From an uncultured Alphaproteobacteria bacterium (lineage in GTDB: Bacteria > Pseudomonadota > Alphaproteobacteria > RF32 > CAG-239), in the NCBI GenBank assembly GCA_944391705.1, contig CALXUN010000015.1, positions 1 to 40,261 on the forward strand: a stretch of 40,261 nucleotides of DNA. Direction: 5' to 3'. A program made the translations under genes and the position numbers. Below are positions 34,304-40,261 of this stretch, piece by piece. The stretch's first letter is position 1, and the number at the start of each line of letters is the position of its first letter. The notes below the pieces were generated by a model. It made no database searches. It was not told the origin of the DNA and worked only from the letters and a program-made list of their open reading frames with translations.

Positions 34304-35788
34304 ATGGATGAAAAAAACAAAATCGGGCTGGTACCGGCAACTTTAATGGTCGCCGGAAATATGATGGGTTCAGGCGTGTTTATGCTGCCGGCCAATCTGG
34401 CGGCCATCGGCAGTATTGCCATATTCGGCTGGTTGATTACGGTTGTCGGTGCAGTTGCCCTGGCGTTGGTGTTTTCAAAATTAACCCAGATTTATCCGGC
34501 TGCCGGCGGACCATATGCCTATGCCAAAAAAGCTTTTGGCAATTATATGGGGTATCAGACCAATCTGGTTTACTGGCTGGCCAATGTGGTCGGAAATGTC
34601 GGACTGGCTGTGGCAGGGCTCGGTTATCTGACGATTTTCTTTCCGGCCTTAAAAGATCCTCTGGTAATGGCCATGGCACAAATTGCAGTTATCTGGTTTT
34701 TTACTTATGCCAATATTTTAGGACCAAACGTCGTCGGTCGTTTGCAGGGATTTACGACAACGATTGCCCTGGTACCGATTATCGGCATGGCGCTTTTAGG
34801 CTGGTTTTGGTTTAATGCCGATACATATATGGGCGGATGGAACGTAACCGGTAAAAACGATATGACAGCCATCGGCATGACGCTTAATTTTACATTGTGG
34901 GCTTTTATCGGTGTTGAAAGCGCTTCGGTTTCTACCGCAGTGGTCAAAAATCCGGTAAAAAATGTGCCGATTGCCACCGTTGTCGGCGTTGTTCTGGCTG
35001 CTGTTTGTTATATTTTAAGTTCAAGCGCAATTATGGGTATTGTGCCAAGTGCAGAGCTGATTTCGTCTTCGGCACCGTTTTCGGAAGCGGTCAAAATTGC
35101 TTTGGGCGAAACGGCAGGAAATATCGTAGCGGCCTGTGCGGCTATCGGCTGTCTGGGGTCGCTCGGCGGCTGGACGCTTTTGGTGGGGCAGACTGCCAAA
35201 GCGGCGGCAGACGACGGGTTGTTTGGCAGAGTTTTTGCCTGTACGAATAAAAAAGGCGTTCCGGCTTCCGGGCTGGCTATTGTTGCCGGTATTATGACCA
35301 TTCAGGTCTTGGCAACCATGTCGCCGACGGCTTCCGAACAATTCGGCAAAATTGCTTCAATTGCCGTGATTATGACATTATTGCCCTATATTTATTCTTC
35401 CGTGGCTGTTAAGATTATCGGCCGGGAAAAAATGAGTGCCAATCAGGGAATTTTTTATACGGTTGTCGGTTTAATCGGTGCTTTTTACAGTATGGCGGCA
35501 ATGATCGGGTCTGACCCGGAACAGACGCGTTGGGCGCTGATGTTTGTGATTTCAACCGTTATATTTTATGAGCTGGCCGAAAACCGTCAATGGGAAATGA
35601 AAGGGCACGATAAACGCATTCACTGTGTTGTGCCGTCCTGGGTGCGGTATCTGACTTTGGTGGTGACCATTGCGGCGCTGGTTATTACATTTTGGATATC
35701 TTTTGCCGATGAAAGCAATCTGGTTAAGCGTACCAAAAGCCATTTCCCGGTGGTGGAAAAGGCCGAAAGCGTTGTTGTTAATCCGTAA
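34304..35788 (+). CDS. adiC: Arginine:agmatine antiporter
   Basis: An APC-family exchanger that imports arginine and exports agmatine. From the ATG at 34304 it has 494 residues and about 12 membrane segments. The substrate site of E. coli AdiC is kept at a constant offset of three: N19 and S23 in AGNMMGSGVFMLPAN, Y90 in YQTNLVYWLA, W199 and E205 in TLWAFIGVESASV, W290 in GSLGGWTLL (E. coli N22, S26, Y93, W202, E208, W293). GGAG lies 8 bases upstream. The C-terminal tail is longer than in E. coli. Its stop is 17 bases before adiA, so they form an operon. Confidence 0.92.
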   Translation: MDEKNKIGLVPATLMVAGNMMGSGVFMLPANLAAIGSIAIFGWLITVVGAVALALVFSKLTQIYPAAGGPYAYAKKAFGNYMGYQTNLVYWLANVVGNVGLAVAGLGYLTIFFPALKDPLVMAMAQIAVIWFFTYANILGPNVVGRLQGFTTTIALVPIIGMALLGWFWFNADTYMGGWNVTGKNDMTAIGMTLNFTLWAFIGVESASVSTAVVKNPVKNVPIATVVGVVLAAVCYILSSSAIMGIVPSAELISSSAPFSEAVKIALGETAGNIVAACAAIGCLGSLGGWTLLVGQTAKAAADDGLFGRVFACTNKKGVPASGLAIVAGIMTIQVLATMSPTASEQFGKIASIAVIMTLLPYIYSSVAVKIIGREKMSANQGIFYTVVGLIGAFYSMAAMIGSDPEQTRWALMFVISTVIFYELAENRQWEMKGHDKRIHCVVPSWVRYLTLVVTIAALVITFWISFADESNLVKRTKSHFPVVEKAESVVVNP

Positions 35789-35805
35789 ATAAAGAGGAGA
35801 TGATT

Positions 35806-38091
35806 ATGATTGATGTCAAAAATCCGTTTCAGGTTAAAATCCTGCTGGCTTATGAAAATCTGGAGAATGGTACGGCAGCTTCCAGAGCCGTGCAAAATCT
35901 GCAATCCGATTTGGAAAAGGAAGGTTCAAAAGTTATTGTGGCGGAAAATCTGGAAGATGCCAAAGCAATTGTTGTATCCGACCCGAGCATTCAGTGTGTG
36001 CTGATGGGTGTCGAATGCAGCCGTTGCGCCCATACGTTTGAAACACTTAAATATATCCGTGAACATAATAAGGAACTTCCGGTTTTTATTATGTCCAGCC
36101 GCAATATGGCTTCGCAAATTCCGACCGATGTGCTGGATAAAGTCAGTGACTTTATCTGGATTTTGGAAGATACAACCGATTTTATCAGCGGACGGATTCA
36201 GGCTGCCATACACCGTTACCGTCAGTTTATTCTACCGCCGATGTTTAAGGCACTGGTTAAATTTGCCAAAGTCCATGAATATTCATGGCATACACCGGGG
36301 CATACGGGCGGTACGGCTTTTTTGAAATCAGCCGTCGGCCGTGACTTTTTTAATTTTTTCGGCGAGCAGATTTTTCGTTCCGATTTGTCAATTTCGGTCG
36401 CAGAACTTGGCTCAATGCTTGACCACAGCGGCCCAATCGGCGAAAGCGAAAAATATATGGCGCGGGTGTTTAACTCTTCCCGCAGTTACCATATTACCAA
36501 TGGTTCTTCCACTTCGAATAGGGTAATTTTAATGGCCAGTGTTACCCGTAATGACGTTTGTTTATGTGATCGTAATTGTCATAAGTCCGTTGAACATGCC
36601 ATGACGCTTTCGGGGGCGGTGCCGACTTATCTGGTGCCGTCGCGCAATCAGTACGGTATTATCGGGCCGATTATGCCAAAGCGTCTGACCAAGGAGGCAG
36701 TTTCCCGCTCCATAGCCGAAAATCCCCTGGTTAAAGAGGGGATTAATCCGGTGCCGAAACATGCCATTATTACCAACTCGACTTATGACGGCCTGTGTTA
36801 TAATGTGACACGGGTACGGACATTGCTGGGCGAAAGCGTTGACCGGCTCCATTTTGATGAGGCATGGTACGGTTATGCCCGCTTTAATCCGCTTTATGAA
36901 AACCGTTATGCCATGTGCTGTGATCCGAAAACTTATGATAAAAGCCAGCCGACGATTTTTGCCACCCAGTCCACTCATAAGCTGCTGGCGGCATTTTCCC
37001 AGGCTTCCATGATTCATATTTTGGACGGACGAAACCCGATTGATCATGTGCGTTTTAACGAATCGCTGATGATGCATGCTTCAACTTCGCCGTTTTATGC
37101 CATTATCGCGTCAAACGACATCAGTTCGGCCATGATGGACAACGGCGGCGGTAAAACGTTAACGGATATTTCTATCCGCGAAGCAATAGCTTTTCGTAAA
37201 ACGGTGGCGCGTATACATCATGAATTGACGGCCGGAAATGACTGGTTTTTTGATGTCTGGCAGCCGGAAACGGTTAAAAATCCGGAAACGGGAGAAAAAA
37301 TTCCGTTTTATGAGGCTGATGAGGACATGCTTGCGACATCTGCCGAATGCTGGGTTTTGCATACCGGCGAACAGTGGCACGGATTTGGCGATATCGAAGA
37401 TGGCTATTGCATGCTGGATCCGATTAAAGTTTCAGTGATAACACCTGGGGTAATGCCGGACAGTTCGCTTGCCGATGAAGGCATTCCGGCGGCTCTGTTA
37501 ACGGCTTATCTGGATGCCAAGGGTATTGTTGTTGAAAAAACAACGGATTTTACCTGTCTGTTTTTATTTTCCATGGGAGTTACCAAGGGCAAATGGGGCA
37601 CACTTTTAAATGCTTTGTTTGCATTTAAAGAAGATTATGACAATAATGCGCCGCTTGAAAAGGTTTTACCTAAAATTTATCAGGCTGATAAAAAAACGTA
37701 TCAGAATACGGGGTTGAAAGATTTAAGCCAAAAAATGTTTGCAGCAATGAAAGAATTGCAGACAACTCAAAAACTTTCTGCCGGATTTTCTGTATTGCCG
37801 CACGCGGAAATGACGCCGGTCGAGGCCTATGAACGTCTGGTTAAAAACGAAGTTGAAGCACTTACGCTTGACGAGATGCCTGGTCGTACGGTAGCAACCG
37901 GCGTTGTTCCGTATCCGCCGGGAATTCCGCTTTTGATGCCCGGTGAAAATGCCGGCGAGGCGGATGGTCCGTTGTTGGCATATCTGAAGTCTTTGGAGGC
38001 TTTTGACCGTCTGTTTCCGGGGTTTGAACACGATACGCACGGCGTGGTTGCCGAAGACGGGGTTTATAAAATTCTGTGTTTGAAAAAATAA
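35806..38091 (+). CDS. adiA: Biodegradative arginine decarboxylase (PLP, AdiA type)
   Basis: Converts arginine to agmatine and CO2, using up a proton. The 761-residue size matches AdiA (756) rather than the shorter lysine and ornithine enzymes. It has the N-terminal wing domain (about 1-125), the PLP aspartate-aminotransferase fold with HTPGHTGGTAFLKSAVG, DHSGPIGESEKY and LHFDEAWYGYARFNP, and the PLP lysine K392 in ATQSTHKLLAAFSQAS. The C-terminal domain has VIPYPPGIPLLMPGEN-like GVVPYPPGIPLLMPGEN. The ATG at 35806 is preferred; AGAGGAG is 6 bases upstream, and too close to the ATG at 35800. Distinctive stretches (NPIDHVRFNES, ASNDISSAMMD) follow AdiA. Confidence 0.93.
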   Translation: MIDVKNPFQVKILLAYENLENGTAASRAVQNLQSDLEKEGSKVIVAENLEDAKAIVVSDPSIQCVLMGVECSRCAHTFETLKYIREHNKELPVFIMSSRNMASQIPTDVLDKVSDFIWILEDTTDFISGRIQAAIHRYRQFILPPMFKALVKFAKVHEYSWHTPGHTGGTAFLKSAVGRDFFNFFGEQIFRSDLSISVAELGSMLDHSGPIGESEKYMARVFNSSRSYHITNGSSTSNRVILMASVTRNDVCLCDRNCHKSVEHAMTLSGAVPTYLVPSRNQYGIIGPIMPKRLTKEAVSRSIAENPLVKEGINPVPKHAIITNSTYDGLCYNVTRVRTLLGESVDRLHFDEAWYGYARFNPLYENRYAMCCDPKTYDKSQPTIFATQSTHKLLAAFSQASMIHILDGRNPIDHVRFNESLMMHASTSPFYAIIASNDISSAMMDNGGGKTLTDISIREAIAFRKTVARIHHELTAGNDWFFDVWQPETVKNPETGEKIPFYEADEDMLATSAECWVLHTGEQWHGFGDIEDGYCMLDPIKVSVITPGVMPDSSLADEGIPAALLTAYLDAKGIVVEKTTDFTCLFLFSMGVTKGKWGTLLNALFAFKEDYDNNAPLEKVLPKIYQADKKTYQNTGLKDLSQKMFAAMKELQTTQKLSAGFSVLPHAEMTPVEAYERLVKNEVEALTLDEMPGRTVATGVVPYPPGIPLLMPGENAGEADGPLLAYLKSLEAFDRLFPGFEHDTHGVVAEDGVYKILCLKK

Positions 38092-38118
38092 AAATTCAAT
38101 TTTGATTTTCTGTATCAT

Positions 38119-38150
38119 AAAAATGCCTCATTAAATTATGAGGCATTTTT
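38119..38150. terminator. Bidirectional terminator, adiA / ftsZ
   Basis: Stem AAAAATGCCTCAT / ATGAGGCATTTTT with loop TAAATT lies between the convergent adiA and ftsZ genes. Confidence 0.9.
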
Positions 38151-38169
38151 GTAATTAAGATATTGTTTT

Positions 38170-39930
38170 TTATTTTCTTCTTAAGAAAGAAGGAATGTCC
38201 AGATTTTCCAAATCTTCATCATTTGAAGAGACGAATTCTTCAGAATCTTCGTTGGAAAAACGGGGAGAAACCGGTTCCGAATATTGTTCCCGGCGGTTTT
38301 TACGGGCGCGGGAAATGCCCAAAATTTTATCAATAAAATTCGGCTTGTCTGTCTGTGGTTCCGCTATTTCTTCTTTTTCTTCATTTCTTTCAGAAAAAAC
38401 CGTTTCATGTTCGGGGAACAAAACCGGTTCTTCTTCAATGGTATTAATAGATGTCCGGCTCATGAAAACATCCTTGTCTTCCGGAATGAGATTTTCCAGA
38501 TTGTTTTCATCTTTTATAACATTTTCCGTGGAAACGTTTTTGTTAATGATGGCGCTGAAAAGAGCAGAAGCCTGCGGGACATCAGGAATGGATTTTGATT
38601 TTTCCAGCATGTCAAAATCTTCAAATTTTGAAAAATCCGCCGTTTCCATGTTCTCAATAGCCGTTTCTTCTTCCTGTCCGCCGGTTGTTACGGAGAGGTC
38701 TTCTTCCAGATCTTCGGATACCGTTGTATCCGGTTCAAAATTTTCTTCCGGCATTATTTCTTCAACGGTTGCTTCTGCTTTTGCGTCGGAATATTCTTCA
38801 TCGCCAAGTGTCTGGCTGTTTGCGGAAAATCTTTCCAAATTAGCCGCAACATTTTGTTGGTCCTGAGCATTGACAATATCCTGCTCGGTTGCCGGCATAT
38901 AACTGGCATCTATATAGGAGGCCGTGTTGCTGGTTTTTTCTTTCATGCGTGTGCCGGGACGGCCGTCAATGCCGGTAACAACTATTGAAACCCGGATTTT
39001 TCCGGCCAGCGAATCGTCATAACTGGAACCAAAAATAATGTTGGCATCGTCATCAACTTCTTCTTTAATGATATTGGCGGCTTCATCAATTTCAAGAAGT
39101 GTAATATCATTGCCGCCGGTAATGTTGATTAAAACGCCTTTAGCCCCTTTCATTGAACAATCGTCAAGCAGCGGATTGGAAAGGGCCTGTTCGGCCGCAA
39201 CGCGGGCACGGTTTTCACCTTCGGCTTCACCGGTACCCATAATAGCCTTGCCTTTATCTTCCATAATGCTTTTAATGTCGGCAAAATCAAGATTGATTAA
39301 GCCCGGCATCATCATCAGGTCGGTAATGGAACGAACACCGGAATACAAGACATTATCAGCCATGATAAAAGCGTCGGCCAATGTTGTGTTTTTATCGGCA
39401 ATGCGAAACAGATTCTGATTGGGGATAATGATAATGCTGTCCACTTCTTCGGTAAATTTGGCAACGGCATCTTCGGCGGTTTCCATTCTTTTTTTACCTT
39501 CAAAATCAAAAGGTTTGGTGACAACACCGACAGTTAATATGCCCTTTTCTTTGGCAATTTTTGCCACAACCGGCGCAGCACCCGATCCGGTTCCGCCTCC
39601 CATGCCGGCGGTAATAAAGACCATGTTGGAACCTTCAAGCTCTTTTTCAATTTCATCTTTGGCTTCTTCAGCTGCCATTTTTCCGATTTCGGGGCGTGCA
39701 CCGGCACCTAAGCCCTGGGTAATTTCCAAACCGAGCTGAATTTTACGGCTGGCAGAAGAATGAGCCAGAGCTTGCGCATCGGTGTTGGCAACAATAAAAT
39801 CAACGCCTTCCAGATTTTTGGCAATCATGTTGTTGACGGCATTGCCGCCGCCGCCGCCAACGCCGATAACGGCAATTCTTGGTTTCAAATGGGTTATGGT
39901 CGTATCGGCTACAGCTAAATTGATGGACAT
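38170..39930 (-). CDS. ftsZ: Cell division protein FtsZ, long acidic linker
   Basis: The tubulin-like GTPase that forms the division ring. The GTPase domain (about 15-330) has [13 protein letters not shown] (24-35), the tubulin signature GGGTGSG (111-117) and the T7 loop NLDFAD (213-218). The conserved C-terminal peptide [12 protein letters not shown], which binds FtsA and other partners, closes the protein. Between them is a linker of about 240 residues that is strongly acidic and disordered, making the protein 586 residues, which is longer than most. TTGGGAG precedes the ATG. ftsA lies upstream on the same strand with 120 bases between. Confidence 0.98.
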   Translation of the reverse strand: MSINLAVADTTITHLKPRIAVIGVGGGGGNAVNNMIAKNLEGVDFIVANTDAQALAHSSASRKIQLGLEITQGLGAGARPEIGKMAAEEAKDEIEKELEGSNMVFITAGMGGGTGSGAAPVVAKIAKEKGILTVGVVTKPFDFEGKKRMETAEDAVAKFTEEVDSIIIIPNQNLFRIADKNTTLADAFIMADNVLYSGVRSITDLMMMPGLINLDFADIKSIMEDKGKAIMGTGEAEGENRARVAAEQALSNPLLDDCSMKGAKGVLINITGGNDITLLEIDEAANIIKEEVDDDANIIFGSSYDDSLAGKIRVSIVVTGIDGRPGTRMKEKTSNTASYIDASYMPATEQDIVNAQDQQNVAANLERFSANSQTLGDEEYSDAKAEATVEEIMPEENFEPDTTVSEDLEEDLSVTTGGQEEETAIENMETADFSKFEDFDMLEKSKSIPDVPQASALFSAIINKNVSTENVIKDENNLENLIPEDKDVFMSRTSINTIEEEPVLFPEHETVFSERNEEKEEIAEPQTDKPNFIDKILGISRARKNRREQYSEPVSPRFSNEDSEEFVSSNDEDLENLDIPSFLRRK

Positions 39931-39986
39931 ATTTATTATACTCCCAAATTGATTCTTTCTTTGTTCTCAAGAATACAATCAATAAA

Positions 39987-40001
39987 TTAAGTTTTAGTTA
40001 C
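39987..40001. promoter_or_regulatory. CtrA-like box upstream of ftsZ
   Basis: TTAA-GTTTTAG-TTAC matches the CtrA consensus TTAA-N7-TTAA at seven of eight positions. It lies 57-71 bases before the ftsZ start, in the ftsA-ftsZ gap. CtrA represses ftsZ in Caulobacter, which makes the location meaningful, but an A/T-rich gap gives chance hits. Confidence 0.35.
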
Positions 40002-40050
40002 CAAAGTTTTCTGTCTTTGGTTTTTTATACGAAAGTTTTGTGATTATATT

Positions 40051-40261
40051 TTAGAAATTTTGCCTAAACCAGCTTAGTATTTTTCCCAGGCCGCCGATTT
40101 CAACGGAAGCTCGTCCTGAAGATCCGGCCGGTTTTCGCTCATTGTAATTTAAGGCAAACAACAGCATGCCAAGCGAGGTTGAAAATGTCGGATTATAAAG
40201 GATTTTCGGAATGCTCGGAATGTTGCGCGGTATGCCTAAACGTACCTGCTTGTCCACAACC
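40051..40261 (-). CDS. ftsA: FtsA, C-terminal fragment (runs off the window)
   Basis: The actin-like protein that anchors FtsZ to the membrane. Only the last 69 codons are in the window; the 5' end lies beyond 40261. The stretch DKQVRLGIPRNI, then NPTFSTSLGMLLFALNY, matches the FtsA family end of the ATPase core (RLG.P, NP..ST..GL). The last residues, GLGKILSWFRQNF, form the amphipathic helix that inserts in the membrane. The conserved order ftsA-ftsZ supports it. Confidence 0.88.
   Translation of the reverse strand, partial: VVDKQVRLGIPRNIPSIPKILYNPTFSTSLGMLLFALNYNERKPAGSSGRASVEIGGLGKILSWFRQNF

Noticed and set aside
38195..38866. 223-residue frame opposite ftsZ
   Set aside because: Ser-rich product that is the antisense of the acidic FtsZ linker; not an independent gene.
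1..40261. Search for CRISPR arrays, prophage, insertion sequences and toxin-antitoxin pairs
   Set aside because: No regularly spaced repeats, transposase, integrase, phage structural or toxin-like genes were seen by reading all genes and intergenic regions.

Overview
The window looks like a chromosomal segment of a moderately AT-rich alphaproteobacterium. The best evidence is a ChpT-type histidine phosphotransferase (the CtrA phosphorelay), an FtsA-FtsZ pair whose FtsZ has a very long linker, folate-dependent TrmFO, and a squalene/phytoene synthase family enzyme. Rubrerythrin, a glycogen-handling operon and an arginine-dependent acid-resistance pair suggest a host-associated, oxygen-shy lifestyle such as the uncultured gut Rhodospirillales-like lineages. 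That lifestyle and the lineage are inferences; no rRNA is present to test them.

Layout. 1-340 holds two copies of a 77-bp direct repeat around a highly structured 150-bp spacer, followed by tRNA-Asp(GUC) on the minus strand with its own promoter and terminator. 621-5032 has an M23 murein endopeptidase, rubrerythrin, a small membrane protein, and a DUF2157 plus GDYXXLXY-family pair. 4998-6690 (minus) is a secreted protein of unknown function plus chpT, headed by a perfect TTAA-N7-TTAA box. 6829-10006 carries trmFO, a squalene/phytoene synthase family gene and a secreted unknown. 10230-13321 is a two-gene AlgJ-like/AlgI-like O-acetylation module. 13552-21027 is a mixture: DUF192 lipoprotein, recJ, a Nudix-like protein with a membrane-protein partner, an HdeD family protein, an OB-fold stress protein, an aldo/keto reductase and an outer-membrane beta-barrel.

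21093-22164 is a decaying locus: a LysR regulator broken by what looks like an 8-bp slippage deletion, divergent from the 3' remnant of an alpha/beta hydrolase. 22234-24058 has a DUF4139 protein and a small DUF2934 protein with a Lys/Ser/Cys tail. 24242-31185 is a glycogen/maltodextrin operon (glgB, glgX, malQ and a Cys-rich secreted protein). 31191-34171 holds trmJ, a secreted unknown, cysE and an alpha/beta hydrolase. 34304-38091 is adiC-adiA, a complete arginine/agmatine acid-resistance pair. 38170-40261 (minus) is ftsZ and the 3' end of ftsA.

How they fit together. GlgB, GlgX and MalQ branch, debranch and recycle alpha-glucans; glgA, glgC and glgP are not here. AdiC exchanges external arginine for the agmatine made by AdiA and so removes a cytoplasmic proton per cycle. 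The AlgJ/AlgI-like pair probably acetylates an envelope polysaccharide made elsewhere. ChpT and FtsZ link the window to CtrA-controlled cell division, and CtrA-like boxes precede both transcription units. I found no CRISPR array, prophage, insertion sequence or defence locus. The best candidates for new biology are the tRNA-adjacent structured repeat, the AlgJ-like fusion, the Nudix-like protein with a split motif, and the secreted unknown transcribed with chpT.
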